The notes below the pieces were generated by a model. The model did no database searches and was not told the origin of the DNA. It saw only the letters and a program-made list of their open reading frames with translations. Shown piece by piece: positions 44,690 through 54,778 of a stretch of 64,000 nt of DNA; position 1 is the stretch's first letter; each line of letters begins with the position of its first letter. Source of the stretch: Closterium sp. NIES-65. Lineage: Eukaryota > Streptophyta > Zygnematophyceae > Desmidiales > Closteriaceae. A program made the translations under genes and the position numbers. The stretch is from NCBI GenBank assembly GCA_948144175.1, contig CANXME010002337.1, positions 2,402,001 through 2,466,000 on the forward strand. Direction: 5' to 3'.

Positions 44690-47600
44690 CTAATCATCAG
44701 CTGCAGTGGGGTCATCTGGGTCGGCCTCAGAGTCCGACTCAGGTTCCTCTACGTTGTTGCAGAAGAAACCGTCTGCTGCAATTTCATCATCCATGTCAAC
44801 CTCCTCGCCCTCGAGCTCGTCTCGCCTGTGTTGCAGGCAGAGCTTGTCCTGGGACCCATCCAGGGCGTTGCTGATGCCGCAGGTGAGGAACGCCCGTTGA
44901 ATGAGCTCCTTGGGCACGGACTTCCAGGCCGCCGAGATCCACTTGAGCATCAGCTCGACAGGAGGTTTCTTGATGTTGCCTGCCACGCAAATCCACAAAC
45001 CAGGCCAGCACGGGTTAAAGAAATAAAAACATAATCAGTGATGTGTCAGATTTATATGACTTAGCTGCTGTAGGCTATAGTGGGGTAGCACATATGGGGT
45101 ACAGCTTTCTAGGGTTTGTACTTGTACCCAAGTTTCCCTTAGTCTTTTCATTCTCGTTCAATTTCACATGGTATAGAGCACGTTCCCCTGTGGGAACTGT
45201 TCCTAGGGCCCACCGATTTTTTTTTTTCCTGCCCGGAGCGCGCTCAGCCTCTGCCCGAGTCGCGCTCCCCTCTCACGACCCCGTCGCGCCGCCCTTACGA
45301 CCCCGTCGCGCCACCTTAGCGGCCCCGTCACGTCGCGCCTCCCTAGCGGCCCCGTCGAGTCGCCCTTGCGACCCCGTTGCGCCGCCCTCGCGGCCCCATC
45401 ACGTCGCGCCGCCCTCGCGGCCTCGTCGCGCCGCCCCCGCGGCCCCATTTCGCCGCCGTCGCGGCCCCGTCGCGTCGCGCCGCCCTTGCGGCCCTTTCGC
45501 GCCGCCCTCGCGGCCTCTTCGAGCCGCCCTAGCGACCCCTCCACGCCACCCTCGCGGCCCCGTCGCCTACCCTTGCGGCCCCGGCGCTGCTCTTCCGGCC
45601 CCGGCGCCGCCTCTGCTGGCCCCGTCGCCCCACCCTTGCGACCCCGCGGCCCCACCCTTAAGGCGCCGGTCGCCACCCTTCGTGGCCCCGCCGCCGCCCT
45701 CAACGGCCTCGTCGCCGCCCCTCCCGGCCCCGCCACCGTCCCTTCAGCGGCCCTGCCACCCTACGCGGCCCCGCCGTCACCACCGAGCCGCCGGCACCGC
45801 TGAGCCGCCGTTGTCGCTGTACTGCCGAGCCGCCGTTGCTGCCGAGCCGCCCGAGCCACCCGAGCCGCCCGAGCCGCCGAGCCGCCGCTGCTGCCGAGCC
45901 ACCCGAGCCGCCCGAGCCGCCGAGCTGCATTTGCTGCCGAGCCGCCGAACCACCGAGCCGCCCGAGCCGCCCTGTCCGGTAAGAGCGGCACCTCTACCAC
46001 TGCGCTGCCCTTAGCCTACTGATCGCGCTGCTAGTCTACTCCTATCATGGCTACCCCCAGCGTCCTTGCTTTTGACGCTGAGGGGCGGGCCATTGACTTT
46101 GACGTCTGGGTAGATGACCTGCAGCTTTTCCTACAGTGCGATAGGGCAGACGATCTCTCCCTCTTTGACCTCACTTCAAGTGCCACTCTTGCCCCTGCTG
46201 CTGATGCTGACGCCACTGTTCGCTCACAGTGGGCCACACGCGATGCTGCTGCACGTCTTGTTGTGCGTCGCCACTTGCCTACCTCTGAGCGTGCACACTT
46301 TAGCCAGTACAAGAGTGCTAGGACCTTGTACGACGCTGTAGTTGCACGCTACTCTTCCCCTGCCACTGCTGCACTAAGCCGCCGCATGCTGCCGTACCTC
46401 TTCCCTGACCTCGCTGCATTTCCCACAGTCGCAGACCTCATTACGCACCTTCGCACTAGTGACATTCGCTACCGCGCTGCCCTTCCCGCTGAGTTCTGCG
46501 CCAAGAACCCCCCCCCTATGTACATCACCCTCTACTACATAGTCACCCGGCTCCCTGACACCCTTCGCCCGGTCAGGGACCACATCCTCTCTGTTTGCCC
46601 CACCACCCTCACCGTTGACCTCCTCGAGGAGCGCCTCCTAGCAGCATAGAAGAGCATAGTCGCTGTAGGAGCCTCTCGTGGTGACCCTCGTGCCCCTGTC
46701 TTTGAGGGGTGCTCCCCCTCTCCTCTCTTGCCCTCTGTTGCCTCTGCTGCTGCGGCCGACCTCGTTGGTCTTGAGTCGGTCGGTGCGGCGTCTGCCCCTA
46801 GCGGGAGACGCCACACTGGCAAGGGCAAGGGGGGCAGGGGCGCTGGAGGAGCTCCCGGGGGCGGTGGAGGCGGCGGTGGAGGCGGTGGAGGGGGTGGGGG
46901 TGGCGGTGGGGGTGGTGGCGGGGGTGGGGGCGTCGGTGGCGGCAGTGGAGGCGGAGGCGGCGGCGGCGGTGGCGGTGGGAGCGGAGGTGGCGGAGGTGGA
47001 GGCGGTGCAGGTGGCGGCGATGGAGGAGGCAGCGGCGGAGGAGGTGGAGCTGGTCAGGGTGGCGCTACGCAGAGGGTCGGCTCTGGTGGTGGTCAGCGCC
47101 AGCAGCAGCAGCAGCAGCGCACTCGTGAGATCCCCCCCACTCAGCAGCTTCGTGAGTGGTACGCTGCACGCCAGCGGGGTGGGGGTACTGGTCCGTGCAC
47201 CTACGTCCTACGCACCGGCGACCGCACGGGTGAGCCGTGCGGGGGTGCGCACTCCACCCAGCGCTGCTTTGGCCGCCTGACGGACGCTTAGCGTCACCAG
47301 TTTCATGAGGCCACTGAGATCCCTCGCTGGGGCGAGCTGTCTAGGGCGGGAGTAGCTATCTTTGACCTTGACTTTGATGCTATTCTTGCTGCCATGTATG
47401 CTGTGACTAATAGTGATGAGTGTGACTGTTACCGGTGTTTTCCGCCCGACCCGGGCATTGGGACTGCTGCTCTAGGTATTGGTGAGGCTGCTGCTCAAGG
47501 TGCTAGCGAGGCTGCTGCTCTAGGTGCTAGTGCGTCTGCTTCCTCAGGTGCTGGTGAGTCTGCTTTCTCAGGTACTGCGTCGGCTTCGGCCTCCCACACC

Positions 47601-50600
47601 TTCACCCTTGACTCAGGGGCTTCTCGCTCCTTCTTTCGAGACCGCACCACACTCACGCCGCTTGGTCGGCCGGATGCAGTCTCTCTGGCAGACCCCTTTG
47701 GGGGTCCTGTCCTTGCTCACTTCTCTACTGTCCTCCCGTGTCCGGTGGCCCCCTCTGGCACCCTGTCTGGTCTTTACCTCCCCTTGTTCTCTACGAATTT
47801 GGTGAGTGGTGCTGACCTACAAAATGCGGGGGTTCACCAGTTCACTCCTCCGAGCCAGCGGGTGACCCACTGCACGGACGCTCGGACGGGCCGACACTTG
47901 GCCACGTTTACACGTCGGCCGGGGTCGAGCCTGTACACACTGACCACTGAGTCTCCTCCAGTCACTGCGTCTGGTCAGGCAGCTGCGTCGGGTCAGGTGT
48001 TTGCTGCAGCGTCCAGGTCTGGTCCTGGGTCTGCCCCCTTCTCGTGTCGCCTCCTGTATCACGAGACTCTCCTCTGGCATTACTGCCTTGGTCACCCCTC
48101 CCTGCCTCGTCTCCAAGGCATGGCCTCCCGTGTCCTTGTCTCTGGTCTTCCTCGGTCCCTTCCTCCCCTTCCTCCGGAGCCTGCCCCTACCTGCGTCCCC
48201 TGTGTCGAGGGGCGGCAGCGTGCTGCCCCTCACTCCTCCGAGTTTCCTCCGACAGAGGCCCTGCTGCAGACGCTTCACATGGACGTGTGGGGCCCAGCCC
48301 GCGTCCGTGGACAGGGTCACGAGCGCTACTTCCTGCTGGTGGTTGACGACTACTCGCGTTACACCACAGTCTTCCCCTTGCGCAGCAAGGGTGATGTCAC
48401 TGAGGTGTTGATCGACTGGATCCGCGCAGCTCGTCTCCAGCTCAGGAAGAGTTTCGGCTCGGACTTTCCTGTTTTGCGTCTGCACTCTGACAGAGGCGGA
48501 GAGTTCTTCTCTGGCCTTCTGCGAGCCTACTGTCGTGCACGAGGCATCCACCAGACCTTCACGCTTTCGGACTCTCCACAGCAAAATGGGATTGCTGAGC
48601 GCCGCATTGGCATGGTCATGGACGTCGCCCGTACGTCCATGATGCATGCGGCTGCCCCCCATTTTCTGTGGCCGTTTGCGGTTCGGCACGCGGCGTATCA
48701 GATCAACCTTCAGCCCAGGGTCTCCATGCCGGAGACCTCCCCAGCTTTGCTGTGGACAGGGAAGGTTGGCGATGCGTCTGCGTTCCGTGTCTGGGGATCT
48801 CGGGCGTTTGTCCGTGACTTGTCTGCGGACAAGCTGTCCCCTCGTGTTGCTCCTTGCGTCTTCCTTGGCATCCCCCCTGACGCAGCAGGGTGGCAGTTCT
48901 ACCACCCCACCTCTCGCCGTGTTCTGTCCTCCCAGGACGTCACGTTTGACGAGTCGGTCCCCTACTACCGTCTCTTCCCCTACCGCACTCCGTCCCTCCC
49001 CCCGCCACCGCTCTTCCTTGTGCCAGGTCCCCCCCCGGTAGACCCCCTTCCCCCTCAGGGTCCTGCCCCTTCAGGTGTGTCCCAGGTAGACTCAGTCGAG
49101 CTTGTGGAGGTCGCTGGTGACTCTGGTGCTGCTGAGGGTGCTGAGCCTGGGGGTGCTGACTCTGGGGGTGCTGAGCGTGTGGGTGCTACGCTTGGGGGTA
49201 CTGAGCCTGGGGGTGCTAAGCCTGAGGGTGCTACGACTGGGGCTGCTGAGCTTGGGGGTGCTGAGTCTGGGGGTGCTGAGCCTGGGGGTGCTACGACTGG
49301 GGGTGCTGAGTTTGGGGGTGCTACGCGTGGAGGTGCTGAGCCTGGGGGTGCGGAGCCTGAGGGAGCTGGGCCTGCTCGTGTGGCGTCTAGCGGTGCTGGG
49401 CTTGGAGGTTCTCCGGGTGCTCCGTCTCGACGGGAGCCACTCTCTCCACAGGAGGTGCGTGAGTGGTTTGCCCGGCGCTGGAGGCGTGCTTCTAAAGCTG
49501 GAGGTTCTTCGGCTGTTGAGGGTGCTTGTGCCACAGGTCCCGAAGGTGTTCGCACTGGGAGTACTGGAGCTGCTGGGCCTACGGGTACTTATGGAGCTGG
49601 AGCCACTGCGTCTTCTCGTGGTCCGACTGGAGCTGGAGCTGCTGAGGGTGTTGGCGCTGGCGGTACTGGAGGCAGTCCTGCTGGGGGTACTACTGGTGCT
49701 GCTGGAGGTCCTGGAGCTACTCGAGCTGCTGGGGGTACTGGAGCTGGAGGTGCTCCTAGCGCTGGTGCTACTACTGAGGGTGCTGGAGCTGTCCCTGCTG
49801 TGTCTGGAGTCGCCGCGCGGCCTCGGCCGTACTTCGTTCCGCTCCTTGAGCAGGTTCTTGGTCTCCCGCCTTCTATTGGTCCTCCTCCTCCCTTAGAGTG
49901 TCCACAGCCTGTCCCGTCACAGTTACAGTTACAGCCGGCCTCCCCACTGGCAGCTCCTACTCCCTACACTGGTATTATTGGAGGTCTTGCTGAGCGTCGT
50001 GAGCCTGCGTCCCGTCTTGCGTCGCCTGTCCGTGCTGCTCCCGCTACTGGTCGTGGTTCGCGTCCGCGTCCTCCCCCTGTGCCCGGCACGCACCGGATGT
50101 CTCTCCGTCCGTCCACTGCTCCTCTGCGTGCCCCTGTGCCTTCTCCTCCTAAGTCCTCTCTTCCTGAACTTCTTGAACCAGAGTCGGACTCCCTTCGTGC
50201 TGCCAGTCCGACTGTCACGCGTCTCCTTGCTACTGTTGTCACTGACCCTTCCTTTGAGTCCATTGCTGCGTCTGCCCTAGTTGCTGAGCTCGTCGACTTT
50301 GCTGCTCGCTGTCGTCTAGACTACGCTGCTAGTCTTGTTGTTGCATCTGAGTCTGTCTGTCCACCGTCCGTCGGGGGTGAGTGTGCCCTTGGCACGGACG
50401 TCCTTGAGGACAGGCAGGAGGAGTTCAAGTGTTTGGCTGCTGCTTCACCTCATCTCGTGTCCGTAGTGCTTACCCCTGAGGGAGACCCGGATACACTTGA
50501 GATCCCGACTCCGCGCTCTTACGCGGAGGCGATAGAGGGTCCCTACTCCTCTTAGTGGCAGGCAGCTATGGACGCAGAGATGGCTTCCTGGAAGTCCACA

Positions 50601-53600
50601 GGCACCTACGTTGACGAGGTTCCCCCGCATGGGGCGAACATCGTCAGTGGCATGTGGATTTTCAGGGTGAAGCGGCCGCCAGGTTCTCCGCCTGTCTTCA
50701 AGGCGCGTTACGTGGCTCGTGGCTTCAGTCAGCGGCAGGGAGTTGACTACTTTTAGACCTTCTCTCCCACCCCGAAGATGACCACTCTTCGGGTACTGCT
50801 GCACATAGCTGCTCACCGTGACTACGAGCTACACTCTCTTGACTTCAGCACTGCTTTCTTGCAGGGCAGCCTGCACGAGGAGATCTGGCTGCGCCGCCCA
50901 CTTGGCTTCACTGGGAATTTTCCTCCTGGCGCCCACTGGAGCCTCCGGTGGCTAGTCTACGGTCTCCGCCAGGCACCACGTGAGTGGCACGACACACTGC
51001 GGACTACGCTTGCGGCTCTAGGGTTTGCTACCTCTACTGCCGACCTGTCGCTGTTTCTGCGCACCGACACTTCTTTGCCGCCGTTCTACATCCTCGTGTA
51101 CGTCGACGACTTGGTCTTTGCCACAGCTAACACTGCTGGACTCGCCTACGTGAAGTCAGAGCTGCAGAAGAGACACACGTGCACTGACCTGGGTGAACTG
51201 CGCAGCTACCTTGGCTTGCAGATCACCCGGGACAGAGCACGCCGCACCATTACCCTGACTCAGTCACACATGGTGCAGCAGGTCCTTCAGCGCTTTGGCT
51301 TCACGTACTCCTCGCCTCAGGCCACTCCTCTGCCTACCCGTCACTCGCTCTCAGCTCTGCCTTCGGATGAGTCCGTAGAGTCGAGTGGCCCGTACCCAGA
51401 GCTTGTTGGCTGCCTCATGTACCTGATGACCTGCACTCGACCTGACCTTGCATACCCTCTTAGCATTCTTGCACGCTATGTTGCTCCTGGGAGACACAGA
51501 CCGGAGCACATGGCTGCAGCGAAGAGGGTGTTGCGCTACTTGTGCAGTACGTCGGGCATGGGGCTTGTGCTTGGAGGGCGGAGTCCAGTGGTCCTCACTG
51601 GGCACGCAGACGCTTCTTGGGCTGACGACCAGGCTACGCAGCGGTCGTCACAGGGTTACACCTTCAGCCTTGGTTCCGGCTCTGTTTCGTGGCGGGCTAC
51701 CCGCTCGTCTTCTGTTCTCGGCTCCAGTTGTGAGGCTGAGATCTACGCAGGGGCCATGGCTGCACAGGAGCTTTGCTGGCTCACGTACCTGCTGACTGAC
51801 CTCGGAGAGCCGCCTCGTTCTCCTCCAGTGCTGTACGTAGACAACAAGGCCATGCTGGCCTTGTGTCGGGAGCACAGACTGGAGCACAGAACGAAGCACA
51901 TTGCTCTTCGCTACTTCCTTGCTCGTGAGCTACAGCACAGTGGTCAGCTGCGCCTTGCGTACGTGGCCTCTTAGGCCAACACTGCTGATATCTTCACCAA
52001 GGCACTTGCGCCTTGTGATCATCAGCGCTTCTGTACTCAGCTCGTTCTTGTGCCTACCTTGCCTCACTTGCTCACCCCTTGACCTTGTTTGTACTGTGAC
52101 ATATATATATATATACACACACACCTGCTCTTGCTTGTTTAGCCTTATATATATATGTAATCCTGCATGTGAACTGGCCTTGTGGCCTTGAACTTGTGCT
52201 CGGAATGTGTGGTGACGTTGTGATCCACCTTGAGCTTGCTTTTCTTTGCTTGACTGGTCTTGTGACCCCTTGTCCTCCCCCACTTTGCCTACGAGGGTGT
52301 GTCAGATTTATATGACATAGCTGCTGTAGGCTATAGTGGGGTAGCACATATGGGGTATAGCTTTCTAGGGTTTGTACTTGTACCCAACTTTCCCTTAGTC
52401 TTTTCATTCTTGTTCAATTTCACATGCTGCACCTCTCACCTTTCTTCATCAAGGTGTCGACCCCCTCACGCTCAAACCACTCATGGTAGAGCTGGTGAAC
52501 GGCGGCCTTGAAGGAGCGGTTAACCGCGACGTCGAGGGGTTGAATCTCCAAGGTGCAGCCAGCAAGGATAACCGCAGGGACTAGGTTGAGCTCGCCAAAC
52601 TTCTTCTTCACCTCCGGGGTCAGGTGCCCGCGGTACGAATCGAGGACGAGCAGAGCCTTGCGGGGACGGGCTTCAAACTTGGGGTTGATGTACGGCTTCA
52701 CCGCCCCGTCCAGCCAGTCAATGACCCCGTCCGCGTCCATCCAACCGTTGGGATGGACCCCCACGTGGATATCTGCACAACATCAAAACCACGATGTTAG
52801 TTACCTTACGTTTATTACCTGACATGAACATGCCACCGCGTAATCGACTTGTGCTTCATACCTGAAGCAAAATCTCCTTTGGGGACGGTCTTCCTTTTGA
52901 AGAAGACCCACGGCTTCAACTTCTCCCCGCTGGCGGTGCAGGCGAGCATCACGGTAACCCTCTCTTCTTGGTAGCCGCCGCTGCGGACGGGCACGGAGCG
53001 CGAGCCAACCTCTTCAACGGTGCGTTCGGATGGCATCTCGAGCCAGAGGGGCGTCTGGTCCGTGTTTAAGATCCACGGCAGGTCGATCTTGTACTGACGG
53101 CGGGAGTGACGCACGTACGTCCAGAAGCTCTTGACATCAGTCTCGCAGTCTGGGACACGGGATGGGAGGAACAGAAAGCACAAACACAGAGTGAGAGCCG
53201 TGAATAGACGGTTCATACAAACAACAACACCACCAAATAACTCACTTGACGAGAGCTTCTGGCCGGCCCGGGTCTTCGCTCTGGTCGTCAGGTTCCAGCG
53301 GCGGCAAAAGCGCTGAGTCCACCGCTGAGAGCCGGCCCACTTTTCACCTGGGTGTAACTCTTTCATCACCTCGTGCGACCACTTCTGCAGTCGTGCGATC
53401 GAGATGGCGAGGCACTTCTTGCGGTGGGCGAGAAACCTCCGGTACACCTCCGCTTCCATGTCGCGATACCACGAGCTCCTTCCGCGGCCGTGCAAGCGAC
53501 AGCGTGCACCGTGCGCGCCCTCAAGCTCAGCCTTGCGGTTCTTCCACTCCGTGAGACACCTTCGGGAGATGCCGGATTCGCGAGACATGCGCCGCACACT

Positions 53601-54263
53601 CATCTCTCCGTTTTCGAGCTTCAGAATCCATTGCAGCTTCTCATGCGAGGTGTAGGAATTGCGCCTGTGCTTTGTCGGCTTGTGCCTGGGGGAGGGAGGA
53701 CGGACATCACGATTATCGCGAGATGGGTGGGGCCTTTCTTTATTCGGAGGGGGGAAGGAGGGAACTGGAAGGTGCTCGGGGAGACCGTCAGCAGCCCAGA
53801 ACTCCACGTCGTCGTCTGCACCGGTTGCGGATTCGTCCAACGGGCAATCAGCCGGCGCTCCCCACCGTGGCTCCGATGCGGAAGAAGATCCTTCGCCGCC
53901 ACTGCGTTCAGGGTCGGACAGGAAGGCGTTGAACGCCGAGTAGCAAGGCGAGAGGAGAAGCTGCAGAACCCCCTGTCGCGGAACACCAACAGCAGGCGGG
54001 ACAGGAGGGGCCGGAGGAACGGGAGGAATAGGAGGCGCCGGGGGAGCGGGAGGGGTAGGAGGCGTAGGAGGAGTGGGAGGAACGGGAGGCACTACTGGTT
54101 GTGATGGAGGGACGGGCGCAGGGCGCGACTGCCATTGAGAGTAGTCACGGGTGTCTCTGCGGGTACTTTCTCTAGCAGCAGGTTGGCGGCAGAACAAGAA
54201 ATGCGTGCCTAGAAGGCCCGCTATGGCCACGGCAGGCCAAACGAACAAGGAAAACTGAATCAA
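44690..54263 (-). CDS. Pogo/Tigger-like DDE transposase, four exons
   Basis: Exons on the minus strand: 54263-53246, 53149-52862, 52772-52440 and 44979-44690 (TAG). All junctions are GT-AG and the phases agree, giving 642 aa. A Pro-rich N-terminal region (about 48-95) precedes a CENP-B/psq-type helix-turn-helix ([16 protein letters not shown] to RCLTEWKN, about 205-240). The DDE_1 core has Asp in NTDQTP (about 370), VLDSYRGH (about 480) and QPLDVAVN (about 516), so the catalytic triad is complete. The C-terminus is [22 protein letters not shown] and an acidic tail. The first intron (96 nt) is a multiple of three and open, so it could also be retained. Copia element H lies in the last intron. 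The start at 54263 is the first ATG; a later start is possible. Confidence 0.82.
45044..45168 (+). repeat. 5' LTR of element H
   Basis: 125 bp from TGTCAGATTTAT to AATTTCACA. Confidence 0.93.
45169..45179 (+). promoter_or_regulatory. Primer-binding site of element H (1-nt shorter)
   Basis: TGGTATAGAGC, the same one-base-deleted form as in element G. Confidence 0.75.
45180..46046 (+). repeat. GC-rich repetitive leader of element H
   Basis: Degenerate GCGGCCCCGTCGC-type units followed by GAGCCGCCCGAGCCG-type units up to the gag start. Open on several frames, but low-complexity. Confidence 0.65.
46047..52082 (+). CDS. Copia gag-pol frame of element H with five in-frame TAGs
   Basis: One 2,012-codon frame without any frameshift, from [10 protein letters not shown] (46047) to TGA at 52080. 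In order: gag, Gly-rich linker (46850-47050), the CTYVLR...CGGAH...C cluster, protease ([12 protein letters not shown] near 47605), pre-integrase (HYCLGHPS, with the first His of the usual WHHRLGHPS replaced by Tyr), integrase ([34 protein letters not shown]), a GGAEP-type linker, RT ([19 protein letters not shown]) and RNase H (DASWADD, EAEIYAG, DNKAM). TAG interrupts at 46647, 47289, 50553, 50754 and 51972, where relatives have Glu, Trp, Gln, Gln and Glu. As written it cannot make a full polyprotein by normal translation; otherwise the frame is preserved. Confidence 0.85.
49135..49375 (+). repeat. 15-bp GGAEP minisatellite in element H pol
   Basis: GGGGGTGCTGAGCCT-type units with variants encoding GGATT and GGAES, between integrase and RT. 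Confidence 0.85.
52196..52238 (+). promoter_or_regulatory. Conserved 43-nt 3' UTR block (element H)
   Basis: Same block, differing from element A at three positions. Confidence 0.7.
52300..52424 (+). repeat. 3' LTR of element H
   Basis: 125 bp with four differences from the 5' LTR. The preceding tract is ACGAGGGTG, a mutated form of TATGGGGGTG. Confidence 0.92.
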
Positions 54264-54690
54264 AAGCTAAGAATGAGGGCCGTATGAAGCCCTCGCCCGA
54301 GACCCCTTCAGTTTTACGGCCCGGCTTCCTCTGCGGGGAAAGTCCAGCCACAGTCAAGATTCCCCGCAGAGGAGCTAAGCTGGGAAGCTCTTTGCCTCTG
54401 TGGCAGGGAATCTTGATGTTGATGGGCACGTCATGGCTGAACCACGACGTGCCCACGATCGCATGCAACCATGATTGGGCCGCTGTGATGCGAAGTACAT
54501 GTGCGCTGGCATGGGCCAGGTTCACGTTCGATGAACCTAGCCTGACCAACAAGGCGTGGAAGGCGTCATGCCATGCCTTGTTGGCCGTTTCACGCGTAAA
54601 GCATGCACAATTTCGAACGTTCTCGACTATGGTGAATTCGCCTTTGAGAATGCTTCGATTTGGTATATATAAAAACAAATTTCATTTTTG
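54264..54690 (-). promoter_or_regulatory. Upstream region of transposase gene with inverted repeats
   Basis: Between the transposase start and the right end of the pogo-like element. It holds a series of strong inverted repeats: 13-bp arms at 54328-54340/54360-54372, 10-bp arms at 54423-54432/54446-54455, 7-bp arms at 54518-54524/54532-54538 and about 14-bp imperfect arms at 54546-54559/54571-54584. AT-rich TATATATAAAA near 54664 may be a promoter element. The role is unknown. Confidence 0.55.
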
Positions 54691-54778
54691 ACATAACAAA
54701 AATGCCGGCGCTTATAATTTTACTATATTATAAGCCCACCCCCTGAAAAAAACATGTTTTATTAGTGCTCCCCATGGA

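Larger units (their letters stand above)
45044..52424 (+). mobile_element. Copia element H, in the last intron of the transposase gene
   Basis: Complete plus-strand copia element. The 125-bp LTRs differ at four positions, and the 5-bp flanks are TGATG (45039-45043) and TGCTG (52425-52429), a target duplication with one later change. It lies between the donor GTGAG at 52439 and the acceptor before 44979 of the minus-strand transposase gene, in antisense orientation to it. Confidence 0.92.
34323..54778. mobile_element. Autonomous pogo/Tigger-like transposon, multiply interrupted
   Basis: The left terminal repeat (CCGTCATACCCCGGATAT, preceded by TA at 34321) and the following ATAAGCGC subterminal repeats match the element at 14735. 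Own segments are 34323-34394, 44444-45043 and 52425 to about 54778. At the right, ATGCCGGCGCTTATAA, TTATAAGCCCACC and CTCCCCATGG match the corresponding right end at 22290-22360, but the last 20-30 bp are replaced by copia fragment I. It carries the transposase gene and hosts LTR elements F (with G inside) and H. Confidence 0.85.

Noticed and set aside
46047-52082. Reassignment of UAG to an amino acid in this organism
   Set aside because: TAG ends gypsy gag and pol and the pogo and hAT transposase frames at natural positions, and TAG replaces Trp and Glu as well as Gln codons. Mutation bias is simpler, though readthrough remains testable.
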